Shown in pieces: positions 46,702 through 59,271 of a stretch of 64,000 nt of DNA. The notes beneath the pieces are model-generated. The model made no database searches. It saw only the letters and a list, made by a program, of their open reading frames with translations, and was not told the DNA's origin. The stretch spans positions 355,719 through 419,718 of the forward strand of contig KN834784.1 of assembly GCA_000827265.1 (NCBI GenBank), in the 5' to 3' direction. This DNA comes from Collybiopsis luxurians FD-317 M1 (Eukaryota; Basidiomycota; Agaricomycetes; Agaricales; Omphalotaceae). A program made the translations under genes and the position numbers. Numbering within the stretch: the first letter of the stretch is position 1; each line of letters starts with the position of its first letter.

Positions 46702-49140
46702 AGCCCTCGCAAAGATTGAAACTGCTCCGTGCCTTGATGGCTCGGAAAATGACTTCCCGCCTGTCATGCCATTCACTCCTCGCGTACTTTACGGCGACAA
46801 CGATAACGATTTCTTAAAGTCTCTCTCTGGACAGTCATGGTCTCTCCATTGAACTTTTCTTTCTCTATCTCTCTCTCGGAGCTTTGCTTTTAGGTTTTGT
46901 ATCATACATCCACTCGTACATTTTCTTTGACTCACATCTCGGGGCATCTTCCTAGTGGGTGCTTTAAATATCCCACAGGCTTCCCCCCCATCGTAGTACA
47001 TACTCACTCTGTAGCATCTCTATTCGACCATTACTCTCCTCGCCGTTGTATTATAATAGACTCGTACACATTGTTAATTTGATTCCTCTCAATTGTGTTA
47101 TCATTGTCATCAGCGTTATCTGGAGGGAATCCTTGAGGGTCAAGCCTTGGGACTGGAGTAAATTTCGCGGTTCCTCCTGTTACACATTTGTCTATACATG
47201 GGTTGTTCGAACTTTTGGATCACACTCTGGGGTATGTGATTGAACGTTCGAGTATCAGTAATGCTCTCTCGCATACTGAAAATTCACCACTTCCTCTAAC
47301 CTCAAGTGCTTCTATGCCATCCGGCCTCGTCCTCGAATTCTCATTGACCACAAACCTTCGATCATGGTACCTTCGATCACGGCATTTTCGGGCCTGGAGT
47401 ATTCAACCAGATACTCTGAAGGGGTAACGACCCTGAGGGTTCTAAATCCAAGTATCACCCAGGCTGTGGAGACGAAGAGAAACAATTGCTTCATAAAAGT
47501 CATTAATATCGACAACTCAGATGTTCTCTAGGGACGTAAACCCCAAAGGTGGAAAAATTCTGCTCCACGGGGTGGAATATTCCGAATCGTGATAAATAGT
47601 TCGGGTTGGTAGACCGTGGTCTATCATAATCGGTGAACAAAAAGAAGATTCTCGACTGAGCATGCATACATGCACCATTCAGTAACATCATGATGAAGCG
47701 CTCGCTGATGTGCCAGCCGAATTATTCTGCACTCCGCTCCGCTAGGCAATGTTGAGAATCACCAAAACAGTTGGTACAGACCACTCCTGTAGTGACTGAA
47801 ACTCTGCCGCCGCTGAATTTCATTGATATTGTTATCGATATCGTGTACATCTACAGCACATGAAGTACATGAAAAGGTTACAAATTTCCCTCAGAATTGG
47901 CCTTGGAATATCATGATAGTACGCTGCTCACCCGATGGAATATTGTGCTCCCAGTTATGTGAACTTATGGTCATTATGTGGGTGAGTTGAAACCGCAGGT
48001 TACCCGAATATTTATCGAATCTCTCGCCTTCTTGATTCTCTTTTAACTCGACCAAAGTTTGTAATCTCTCCCTGGATCTTTCATAAGATATTTTTCAGTC
48101 AAGAGAAAATACGACTCAAACATGAATATGTATTGATTGGATATTTTCATTCCGGTACAAGTCACTCTGAACTTCTACAATTCTGAAGATTACTCATTCC
48201 GCGGGGCAGCCATTTTCACTGTAACCCTTGAAGCTTCCTTGTCCCACAGTCGTGGACAGAATCATTGCAAATTGTTCCAACAATGTCACTTTTCGTGGCT
48301 ACACTCTGAACTTTTTGTCATGAACGACATCTTCTCTCGCCTCTATGATTTCTTTCATTTAAGTCATTTCCTCCCCCACACCACCGTACATACTCACTCT
48401 GTGGTGTCTCTTTTCAGCTACTACTCTCCTCCCCCTCGTATTATGATACACTCGTAGACACTGTTGATGTGATTTTTTGTGCTGACTGCGCAGCTGAGGG
48501 CAGGAGCAAGTACTGGTGAAGGTAGTGTCCCATCCTATCCTACCCTAGATCATCATTTGTTCACAGCCGTTTCCATCTGAGTTCGCAATTCTGTCACCAG
48601 CAGATGCGGTCCCTGATGGTGCATGCGATCCCTCATAGCATGCAACTGCGGGTGGAAATGCCCATTGATACCTACTTAATAATGATATATTTACAGGAGC
48701 GACAGTGATCCTGGTGCTCTCGCTCAACCGCCCACCTTATCCTCGACAAGCCAGCGGAATGTGGAATTTCTAGCCAACCCAAGGATCGATCTTCAAAATA
48801 TCAATCATATACAGCATCGACAAATGTAATGCCACAGAGCTATAGGTCTCCAACTCGGAAATGCATCTCAACTGCCCCTGATGTGCATCATGTCTTCTTA
48901 CTGCTCACCTCAGTTTGTTTTGCCTTCCTCGCATCTCATCTCTAGAGTGGGGTCTTATTTTACGTCTATCTGGTGAGTATTTATTGTGCCTTTATTAAGA
49001 AGTTTTGCTCCAGAGTTACTGCCTTCTTTCATCTGAGAGCAATTTCTAAATCTCACTCACATACCTTTCATTTTGAAGCACGCTTGAGCTATTACTTAGA
49101 TTTCCTACTAATATCTTTCTGCTTGTAACTTATCTCAAAA
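46702..49140. other. 3' flank of the intact BTG-like gene and repeated fragments
   Basis: 46786-47085 is the 3' flank also found in the left arm. 48350-48460 repeats its end (CATACTCACTCTGTGGTGTCTC, TACTCTCC, ACTCGTA), which suggests the remains of another family copy. 48545-48700 matches the left arm. 47100-48140 shows nothing I can support. Confidence 0.55.
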
Positions 49141-49800
49141 CACATCCTTTGTCTACGGCTTATCCAGTATATATCAGCAGTAACTACCAGTCGCCTATGA
49201 CCCTCCAGTTAAAGGCCATGCTCGACTCTGTTTATTCTCACAATGCTAATTCCCACTGCGACATAGACTCTGTCTCCGACACTGAGTCTTCTGCATCCTC
49301 TTCTCTCTTTTCTGAATCATCTTCTGCAGAATTGACAACCTCATCTCATCGACCCCTTCTCTGTTCACTAAACCTTCCAAATTTCCCCTTCCCATTGGGT
49401 CCACACAGGCTCTTGCAGGGCTCAAAGTACCTGTGTATGTTCTGCAAAACTGCCGCACGATATTTACCAACTCTGCAAACTTTACCGCCCATGTCAACTC
49501 CACCCGCTCACAGAGCCGCCTCACCCATGTTGTTGTTGACAGAAGCAAAGTAGACATTCGCATGTATACCTACCCTGGTGGTCAAATGTCTATCTTGACT
49601 GGGGCGTGATGCTTGGTGTTATCAAGCCTGCAGCTACTACACCACGGACTCATTCTTTCCCAACAAGTTTGGCATCATCAGCCATTACCCAGTCAAAGGT
49701 GAGATTCCAGTTGAAGATGGGCTCGATGAAGTTCAGATCAGGTTCAGATTCGTCAAAAAACTGGCGTAGTAGTATGTGCGTGAAGTGATGTCAATCGGTA
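49141..49800 (+). pseudogene. BTG-like Ser-rich family, decayed copy (right arm)
   Basis: Reads like the intact protein from LQLKAMLDSV onward (DSVSDTESSASSSLFSESS), then slips frame after SSSAELTTSS. Motifs persist in another frame (LKVPVYVL for LKAPVYVP; TYPGGQMSILTG; SDSSKNWRSS). The N-terminal domain is deleted between CACATCCTTTGTCTACGGC and the block before LQLKAM, at the same point as in the left-arm copy. Hence a pseudogene with a shared deletion plus a private frameshift. Confidence 0.75.
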
Positions 49801-50317
49801 TCTGGATTGGTGCTAGTTGAACTGCTCTCGGAGAATAGCCACCCCTGAATCTCCCTTCTCCTCACCCCCTCCCGCTTATTGGCGGCGACCAGGTCAATAT
49901 ATTCAATTACCGTTTCAGGACAATCATGGATTCTTTCTCTCTGGGTCATGTACCATACATCCATATTTTGTTGTCTTTTGATAGTATTTAGGCCTTGATT
50001 TCGGTATCACAAATGTTTCTCTATCATACATAGTGTGCAATCTTTTTGTAACATCTTTATTTGGTCTCTGTCCCGCGTGCGCCGCCTCGGAAACAATGTT
50101 TTTATTTAGGGACTGGCCGTGTAGTAAATAAACTTTCCTCTTTCCTGTCAATTCTTAGTATTGTAATAGCTTCGTATACCGTCATACACTTTGTATACAC
50201 CATTGTTGGTATTACCAGCACTAGCTCGTGCTGGGAATAAATCTGGAAGCTTCGGAGGTAAGGTCCATATTGTCTTACGGAAAACTTAAATCTACTTGCG
50301 TTTGGATGGATTCAAGG
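49801..50317. other. 3' flank of the decayed BTG-like copy
   Basis: Matches, inverted, 21500-21760 (for example CATCCAT, CCTTGATTTC, TTGTTGGTATTACC, GGAATAAATCTGGAAGC). No gene. Confidence 0.6.
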
Positions 50318-50924
50318 TAGGGCATGTCACCATCCCGTAAACGGTGGCAGCCGTGCATTTTACGGACCATTTTTTTCGACGGTGCTACCGTGACCGTGCT
50401 GTTTAGGTTGCAAACTGAGTCCTGAAAGATACGGGTATGGGTCGTATCCGTACTGTAAACGGTATACGGTTTATCAGTCAGCAACATATAGATTTTGTTA
50501 ATTTGCATACATTATGAGGTAGCATAGAAGAATAACTGTCTAAATCTGTAAGTGTAATGCCTACTCATCATCCAAAATTTCAATAATTGCCATGCGTGCC
50601 AGACGAAGTTGAGCCATAACAGACATGAGAGCCTGAATTGTATCAGCTTTCAAGCTTGCCCGCTGAAGAGAGATAGCATCTCTGCCTCCTGAGAAAAAAT
50701 TGCAGATTTATTGATGATATTGAGCTCCAACGCAACAAATAAATGAGCGCTTGCACTGAGCGGGCGGCCGACTAGTTCACACGGCCGCGTACGGGTAGTA
50801 CGGCACGGATTGATACGGATTAACCGTTCCCTTACACCGTGCCGTCTCCAGCCTTGATGGACTTGATACGATACGGGTACCGTGCCCGTTGACTGTCTAT
50901 ATACGGGAACGGCGCCATGCCCTA
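50318..50924. mobile_element. hAT-type non-autonomous element, 607 bases
   Basis: Imperfect terminal inverted repeats: left TAGGGCATGTCACCATCCCG, right on the minus strand TAGGGCATGGCGCCGTTCCC. Flanked by 8-base near-direct repeats (ATTCAAGG at 50310-50317, ATCCAAGG at 50925-50932). Subterminal regions are crowded with ACGGTA/ACGGGTA-like motifs in both orientations, as in hAT transposase-binding regions. No coding capacity seen. Confidence 0.8.
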
Positions 50925-50932
50925 ATCCAAGG

Positions 50933-51292
50933 GGCATTTAGGTTCAGCCGCCACTGAATTAAAGTCTTAAACCCCTTTTACTGGGGTCGTTTCTTGAGGC
51001 ATATGACCCCATACTTATCCCCTGAATCTCATTCCATTGTATAAGTAGTATTATAAGAGCGTTAATCACAGGGTCATTTGACTTCCCGTGAAATGTGAAC
51101 CAACTTTCATGATGGCTTGTTTGATGATCAATTGCGCCACTGGCAGCGACACAGCTTTTCATCTCATATTTAAATGAACTTGTTGCCGTGAAGAATCTTC
51201 GAGCTCAATTCTCCCCACACTCATACTATTTGTTCAGTTATTAAATTTGAACTTGCAATATCTGTGATCAGCTCACTACTGACCAGTCGACA
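50933..51292. promoter_or_regulatory. Upstream region of NLR copy B
   Basis: AT-rich promoter side with a TATTTAAA-like box near 51170. The hAT element lies about 370 bases before the start codon, so it could affect expression; this is inference. Confidence 0.35.
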
Positions 51293-54200
51293 ATGGGCAA
51301 GAAACCAATCTCATTCCCTTCTAAGGTGAGCAAAAAGTTTATGTTCTCAGTTTGCTCTCCATTTCCCGAAGCAAACTTTACAACTTCTTTCGGGATTTGA
51401 GCCGAAAATACATTTACCCCAATTTCGCCCTGATGCTCCTTGGTCGTTGGATATTCCCTGCATGCAACAATAGTTACATGTTTGTGTTTCCAGCTCTTTC
51501 TGCCATCTGGCAGTGCGATGCAGATTATTGATATGTAATATTTTTCAATGACTAACTAATAAATGCAGCCAAAGGATAAGGGGCTATCCAAACAAAGCTG
51601 GAACTTTCTCAAAGAGGTGCTCAGTGTTACAAAGGATTTATCAAGTGCATGTCCGCCATTGGAACTTGCGGTCTCAGGGGTGTTAGTTATAATGGACCAA
51701 GTAGATGTAAGTTTTCTTTTCTTTTCTTTTTTTTTTCTTGTTAAACTCTCTGTATCAATAAAATATTTACAAATAAATAGAACATCAACAATGTTCAGGA
51801 AGACTTGAAGGAAATAGCAACTGATATCAAACAGGCAAATGATATGTTAAGACATTATTTTGGAAATTCATTGCATGTCCCAATTCCGATCCAGGAAAGG
51901 CTTGAAAAGTATGCAAAGTAAGCCACATTAAATTTTTCTTGAACATCCCTTCTTTCCCTTTACCATTTTCAGTACAATTAACCAGGAGAATGGAGCTATT
52001 CAAAAAAAAATCTCTGGTCATTCATGGAAGCGTATCTTTACAGCCAAACAAGATGCAGAGAGGATCATAGAGATTTTGCAAAAACTTAGGAAGCTCAAAG
52101 ATCAGCTCCAGGTGGGTATTTTTTCAACAAATTAAAGAGCATTCCTTTTCATGATCATTGACAAAATCCAGACTGAGTCTGGCCTCAACACAAGCATTAA
52201 AGTTGAGCAAATCTTTTCAAAGTTGCTGAATAAAGACTTGTTGTCTGGAAAGGTCATCCCTGGACCCAAGGGTGACTACCTTGAAGGAACACGGCGAAAT
52301 TCACTTGCCAAGATTCACAATTGGATCAATGATTCAGATTCAAGACAATCTGTATTCTGGCTTTCAGGAGTTGCAGGCTGTGGCAAAAGTACCCTGATGG
52401 GGGTCTTGCATCATGATCTTTTAACAGAAATGGGTTGTGCCAAACTTGCTGCCTTTGTGCGTTTCGACCGTAGCACTTTCAGTGACCCGTCTCTATTAGT
52501 ACAGGCTTTGGCACAAGAGCTGGCAGACTTCAGTGGCATGATCGGATTTGAAATTGCTCAAAGCATCGGTGAGAGGCCGGAAATTGTAAAGGTCACCCAA
52601 GTGTCCACACAGCTACAAACACTCATAATAAACCCATTGATAAAATGTGGATCAAAGATCAAGCAAACGGTCAGATCTTTGGTGATAATCATTGATGGGC
52701 TAGATGAGTGTTTGGACAGAAGTGACCAAGAGGCATTTCAAAAGATGCTAAGGCTATTTTCTGATAATCTCATTGGCAAAGGTTGCCCTTATATCCGTCT
52801 TATCATTGCCAGCCGTCCCACAGAAGAGATTACTGCTGCCTTTACAGGAAAGCCCCACATTTACCCTTTCTATTTGGATATTACAACTCCCGAGACGAAA
52901 TCAGATATTCAGTATTATTTAAAAAAGAAACTGGAAAATATAGCTGCTTTCCAAAAATTGCCCAAATCTGAGCTAGCCCCCAATGGTCAATTATATATCT
53001 TGAATGAGCTGGCAACCAGGGCCAATGGGTTATTCATCTGGGCAGCAGTGGTTATTAAATTTATCAATGGATACCCAGAAGGCAGATTGCAAACTTTCCT
53101 GGCAACAGATATCCCAAATACTAGCACTAAAGCCCTTACGGTGCTGTATCAGACTGCCTTGGACTCTATTGCCGGGGAGGAAGATTGTGACCTTAAGGAT
53201 CACCTTCGCCTTGTTCTTGGATTTACTAAGTTTTTCCATGCTCAATATAAATTGGGGCTAGAGCATGACCGCCTGCAAAACTTGTTGAATTATCACACCA
53301 AACATAGGCTAAATCAGTCTTTTCAAATTGATTTACTCAGTTTGAAGACCAAAATCTCCAGTCTTCTAGTAGGGGATAAATTAATCCATAAGTCTCTCGA
53401 TGATTACTTGACAGACAAGGATCGGTGCAAAAAGGATTGGTATATTGACCCCCTCGAGCAAAAGCAAAATCTAGCTGCCGCTTGCTCTATATGCATAATT
53501 GAATATATAAGTCGAGTGACTCACAACACGGGGGAAGGTCAACTTCAAGGTAGTATGGATTTTGCTTATGCCTCTGAGAATTGGGCATTCTATTTCAGAG
53601 GTCTTCCATGCTCTGTTATAGAAAAAGAAGCAGGTCCATTATTGCAAAAGTATCTGCTTCGTTGGTTATGTATTGCAGAGCATCCTTGGTACAATATGTT
53701 TAGGGGGATAACTCTTGGATGTAACATTCCATACAGCCTGATGGAGCTTTATAGGTTTCCAAATGTGAGTATTATATCAAAATAACTATGAAATGTAGTC
53801 TAAAATTACAGAAATATAGACTTCAGAAAATCCCACATTTGGGCCATTGATGAAAGATATTTATCATCTTAGCAGTGCCCTTACCTTTTTCAGGGGAGAT
53901 GAGACCTTCCCTGCTGATTCCAAACAACTCACATTGTTTTTTTTTAATTTTCTCTGCCTGTCTTTCAAAAAGGGCTTCAGATCATTGTACCAGTATTATA
54001 TGCCAGTTTTCATTCAAATGGCAGGAGGATCTAAACAATATCAAGACATTATAAATGCAATTATAATTGTGAGTTGATAGCAATGATTTCATGAAGTTGG
54101 TACTTACTATTAGTGATTATTTAGTCTCCATGGCCGCCAGTACTTGAAATTGTAGACACAAACATAATTGAAATTGAAGGAGTGCCTGAGAACATTCAGG

Positions 54201-55267
54201 ATGATCGTCTCAGCCTAGTCGATTGGGAAACCACAAGAAGGTCCGCTCGTCTAGCTGCAAAGCCACAGAACTTGTTTGTAACAATTCTATATGGGGAGGC
54301 ACAATCTGTAAAATTATTAATTGAGAATGGAGCTGATGTCAATGCCCAAGATAGTATATATGGGGATGCACTGCAACTAGCAGCGTCTTGTGGAAAATTG
54401 GAGATTGTTGAGGAATTGATTAGAGGTGGGGCAGATGTCAATGCTCAGGGTGGAAGATTTGGAAGTGCACTGCAAGCCTGTGCTGCAACTGAAGATTTGG
54501 AGATAGGTGCCATCAAACAATATATGAGAATCAGTGAAGAGAATGTTTATTTCCAAGAGAGAAGATTGGAGAATGCATTGCATGCTGAGCCAGCTGGAGC
54601 TGAAGATCTGAATATAGTCAAACTTTTGGTCAGAAGTGGATCTAATGTCAATGCACAGGGTGGCAAGTATGGAAATGCACTGCAAGCAGCTGCATATTAT
54701 GGAAAATTTGATATTGTCAAAGAGTTAGTAAGAGCTGGAGCAGATATCCATGCTCAGGGTGGAAAATTTGGAAGCGCACTGCATGCTGCTGCTTCTACGA
54801 GTTTAGATATTGTCAAGTTTCTACTGGAGAATGGTGCAGATGTCAATGTGCAAGGTGGTCAGTATGGAAATGTATTACAGTCTGCAGTATTTTTTGGAAG
54901 ACTGGAAATTGTGAAAGAGTTAGTGAAAGCTGGAGCAGATGTCAATGCTCAAAATGGAGAATATGGGAATGCACTGCAACTAGCTGCATATGTTGGAAAA
55001 CTGAATATTGCCAAAGAACTAGTAAAAGCGGGGGCAAATATTCACGCTAGGGGCGGGAGGCTTGGGAGTGCATTGCAGGCCGCTGCCACTGATAATCTGG
55101 ATACTGTTAAGTTCCTGGTTGAAAATGGTGCAGATGTCAATGACCAGGGTGGAGAATTCGGAAGTCCTCTTTCTGCCGCAATACACTATGGCAACATTGA
55201 TATCATTAGATTTCTCCAGTATCATGGGGCAAAAAGGAACAAAGGTAATATTAAAATTTGTGACTAG
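51293..55267 (+). CDS. NACHT-ankyrin STAND NTPase (fungal NLR), copy B
   Basis: About 1,100 residues in seven exons: start MGKKPISFPSK at 51293; exons near 51569-51706, 51780-51918 and 51974-52110; NACHT exon 52173-53764; helical exon from about 53821 (acceptor AATATAG restores frame) to about 54069; ankyrin exon 54130-55267. It matches copy A throughout: SWNFLKEVLSVTKDL, NNVQEDLKEIATDIKQAND, Walker A GVAGCGKST, Walker B LVIIIDGLDEC, LIIASRPTEE. By eye most NACHT residues are identical. The ankyrin part has only about ten repeats, and one region (AATEDLEIGAIKQYMRISEE) is degenerate. No stop codon breaks the spliced frame. Function by family as an intracellular sensor; ligand unknown. Confidence 0.88.
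54290..55235 (+). repeat. Ankyrin-coding tandem repeat array, about 10 units
   Basis: Same unit types as copy A (AAYYGKFDIVKELVRAGA and AATDNLDTVKFLVENGA) but fewer, with one degenerate stretch near 54480-54600. Confidence 0.8.
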
Positions 55268-56416
55268 TAGGCTTCAGTTTTTCTATTTTCTGAACCATGG
55301 GATTATGGATGATCAGCTGTAGCCAGCATTAACACCAGTACAAAGCCTGGTTATATTGTACCCCAGTCTCTTCCTCTTTCTATTTGCTGCATCTCTGTCT
55401 TCTTGTCTCTTACATTTTAGAACCAGTTTCTGCCCCAATTCCATCTCACACAAGTCCCCGACATTAAGCCATCGCTCATCAGCGCTGTCCAATTAATGCA
55501 CCCTTATTTCCTCGACACCCGTGCCCATGATTCCTATCACAACGCTCCTGCCTCTTTTATTTATAGTAACGATACACCAGTAGCAAATAAAATGAACTAG
55601 CCAAACCTGGAAGAGCTTCATGTTGGAATTGCCTTACACTTACTATCAGTTTGTCCGGCGCTCTCTTCTAGTTTTTCTGCTCTATAATTCTTGTATCCCA
55701 ATCCCGTAAATTCTCAACGCTACTTTGTTCCATCTTGTGGTTGCTCAGATCTCCAGTGAGTTCCAATTTGATACTTCAACAACAACGACAGCTCTAAAGC
55801 TGCATCTAGAAACTTCTTCACTGCTCATACTACCGACTACCCAGATAGACTCGCTATGTACCGTGGGGTTTTGCACCAACTCCTGGTTGCTCTCACTCTT
55901 CCAAACATGGTTGTTATGCTCGTATGGTCGTTGGAGTCATGCCATTAGTACGGAGTATGTTGGACCTTAGTCTCCTATAAGCAGACCACGATATACACTG
56001 ACGATCCACTGATGGGTGTGTATGGGGTTGGACCTAGCCTGAATAAAAAGTAACGCCGAGGACTTAGGTTGCTGATGCGAAGGTAAATAATTGATCTACG
56101 ATAGTGATTTGTACATTTTCTAAGTCTTAAAATGACAATTGCGGTTTCCTTGTCTCACAGCCGTGGATTCTTTATCCGGAAACATTGTGGTTGCGCTGCC
56201 TATCGTCTATACAGTTTGAACCTTGTTATTAATCCAAAACGGCATAATCTCTCACCTGTATGGTTTCTTCCACATTCGCTGTCAATCAAGGTATGTGAAT
56301 AAGTACATGCCCAGTAATAAAAACATATGACCAGCCGGTGTACATCGCAAATTCCCCTCAAGCAACCGTGAGCTGATTTCCAGCCTAGACAAGACCTTGT
56401 AGACACATCTGTAAGA
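55268..56416. other. Intergenic stretch, no gene seen
   Basis: 3' flank of NLR copy B and promoter side of the P450. Short frames only. A patch near 56150 (TTCCTTGTCTCACAGCCGTGGA) resembles 48237-48258, perhaps another scrap of duplicated flank. Confidence 0.4.
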
Positions 56417-58601
56417 ATGTCTTCATCCATGCTCGACCTGCTTTCTTTTGCGGTCTTCATCTTTTTTGTGCAACGACTTTGGATTCACTTCACTGTTCAT
56501 CGCCGTTTCCCGCTTCCCCCAGGACCCAAAGGGTGGCCGATAATAGGCAACCTGTTTGATCTCCCCAAAGAAAAGGCCTATGTAAGATATATGAAGATGA
56601 GTGGAGAATATCGTTTGTTTTATTTGCCTTGTATATTACGTTCTATGTCCAGTTCACCAATCGCCACACTGCTTTAACAGATTCTGATTTACTTTATTTC
56701 AATGCGGCCGGAACGTCCATGTTGATTCTTAACTCCGCAGAAGTTGCGAATGATTTGTTGGTTGGAAGGTGGAAGATGTATTCGGACAGGTGAGCCTCAC
56801 TATCGAGGTAATCCATGAAAGGGCGCAATTTTTCACCATGGCGCAGACCTCCATTACCGATGGCTTACTTGTAAGCAGCGAGAAGGATTACATCAAGCAG
56901 TCAATCAATTACTGAACGTCCTTCACAGAGCAGGAGTGGATTTTTCGTTTGCATTACTGTCCTACGGTGACAACTGGCGCAGTGAGTTCATAGCCTCTTT
57001 CTGGTTCAGTATTTGACTGCATGACGTCTGAACGCTAGAACATCGCTCGCTTCTCAAGCGGGAACTATCGCCGTTGCATCTTCCAGCATACCAAAAGCCT
57101 CAGCTGCAAGAAAGCATGATTAAGTTTCTGCACAACCTCCTTGAAACACCGCAGCAATTTGAAAGTCATGTTCATCTGTGTGTCTCAACCCACTTTCTCG
57201 AGATACTCATTTTTTATGTCATCCTTAAAGCCTCTTTGGGGGGACGCTTCTTTCATCAGCATATGGCCTGTCTATTGAAGACCCGGGCGATTATTATCTC
57301 ATGCTTGTCAAAGAGGCTATGCGAGCAATAGGGGAAGTGATGATACCTGGGACATATATTGTGGATATTTTTCCAGTGTTGAGGTATCTTCCTGCATGGC
57401 TGCCTGGTGTAAGTTTCAAGAAAAAAGCCGCCCAAGAAAGAGTGTTCATCGACGGGATGATTCATGAAACAATGTCATTTGTGAAGAAGGATATGGTGCG
57501 CATTGTCGACAATATCATACTTTTTGCTGACCTTGATACCATTTATTTAGAAAAATGGAATGGCAAAATCGTCTATAGCATCTCGACAGTTGCAAAAAAT
57601 GCATGATGAAGGGACTTGGTCTGAAGAAGAGGAGACTGTATTGAGAAACCTTTTGGCTTCCTTATATGGAGGTTCGTTTTGATTGGCAATGAAATATGCT
57701 ATCTTATACCTGTTCTTAGCGGGAACGGATACGGTAAACGAGAAACGGCATCTCATGATACCTTTGTTGAAGCATCTCTTGCCGTTATCTAGACTGCTGC
57801 CACTACAATGAACATTATTCTGGGCTTCCTTCTGAATCCTGATTCTCTGAAGAAGGGTCAGGCGGCAGTCGATGCAGCCTTAGGCTTCGATCGGCTTCCA
57901 AACTACGGAGATGAAGGAAAGATTCCTTATGTTGATGCAGTTGTGATGGAGGCATTGCGATGGCAGCCTGTGGTGCCACTTAGTATGAATTTGCTTACAA
58001 TCGAGAAGTACCTTTCTAATCTTGTCCCGGGGAATTAGGTCTACCTCACTATACTCGTAGTGCGGATATTTACGGAGGCCATTATATACCTGCCAACACT
58101 ATTGTTCTCGAGAACACCTGGTTAGTACCGCTTCAGAATATGACACATGTTGCTGTACTTAAGACTTCACAATGTTTGCAGGGCCATTTTGCATGACCCT
58201 GCAACGTACGGTGAGGACGTGGACCAATTTCGCCCCGGACGTTTCCTCAATCCGGATGGAACGCTTAATAATGCTGTCCCTTACCCATCTGCAGCATTTG
58301 GATATGGAAGACGTACCTGTCCTGGGAAAAGTTATGCGCAGAGCGCGCTCTGGCTCACAGTGGCATCATTGCTCTCTTGTTTTGATTTCTCCAAACCGGT
58401 GAATGAAAAAGGGGAGGAAATACACCTATCAGTGGATTATATTGACGGTCTGATTACGTACGTGCTGTTTTAGTCAAAACTGGTATTCTCATTGCAAATG
58501 TCCACAGGCATCCTTCAACCTTTGAGTGCATCATTCGGCCACGGTCCAAGGTAGTTGAAAGACTGATTAGGCAGAAGAGAGAACAGCAAGTGCTGTCGTG
58601 A
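56417..58601 (+). CDS. Cytochrome P450 monooxygenase
   Basis: About 500 residues in some thirteen exons; I could splice the full frame. An N-terminal membrane anchor (MLDLLSFAVFIFFVQRL) is followed by the Pro-rich hinge FPLPPGPKGWPIIGN. Then YGDNWRKHRSLLKREL (helix C, with WxxxR), a short exon giving AGTDT (helix I oxygen-binding), VVMEALRWQPVVPL (ExxR), DQFRPGRFL (PERF-like), and the heme loop FGYGRRTCPGKSYAQ with the Cys ligand. It is anchored in the ER and takes electrons from P450 reductase. It looks like one of the large mushroom-specific families; the substrate cannot be told. A remnant of a sister gene follows at 59.3 kb. Confidence 0.92.
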
Positions 58602-59271
58602 ACCTTTTTTGCCCTGGCGAACTCTCCCTCCTTTCCGTATATCAATCTGGGCATTCACTTCGATACCCATACCATGCCTCTACCAATTACAATTCGGCAA
58701 TGAGATTCAGGTGACCAGATACGCTGAGAACAATTTCGCTCAAGGTTTCGAGATATTTTAAGACCACGAGGGTGGTGAACCGCGAGAGACACGAAATAGG
58801 TTGGTCGCTATAGCAGACGGAAGGCAAGAATGAGCGTTACCGCATTGAACGCGCCCAACTTCATTTGTTGCATTTTTCGTGAACAACAACCTGTAAGCAA
58901 GCAATTCACCCCTTTTTGAGCCGCTTTTATTTGTGCTGCAAGCTTCATTTCGACTTTGGATTTAAGCTCACTGAAATCCTGATATTCATCATTCGGAAGT
59001 TCCCCCCCAGTCAGGCACTAGGTCGTTCACCCTCCGGAAGAGCTGTGGATGAATTGTGGCGTTTAGGTTTTCTTTTACTTATTTCGGAGCAGAGCGGAAG
59101 GCCTTTCTCCTAGGTATATACTGCTCCTCTAGACCTGTGAATAAACTTATACCTTGACTTCATATTCTGTTTGGGATATGTACCAGCTCGTATAAGTAAA
59201 CATATTGTCAGTTGAAGGACTTAGGAGCAGCGAGTTAATCTCAGGTCAGAACAGGCCCTCCATACGTAAGA
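58602..59271. other. Intergenic stretch between P450 and remnant
   Basis: No gene supported. Confidence 0.45.

Larger units (their letters stand above)
46786..55267 (+). repeat. Right arm of a large diverged inverted duplication
   Basis: Counterpart of 23465-13564 on the other strand. Matching blocks: 46786-47085 with 23465-23150; 48545-48700 with 23050-22930; 48850-49800 with 22780-21859; 49915-50250 with 21760-21500; NLR copy B with NLR copy A. Interrupted by the hAT MITE at 50318-50924, which I do not see in the left arm. Confidence 0.8.
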
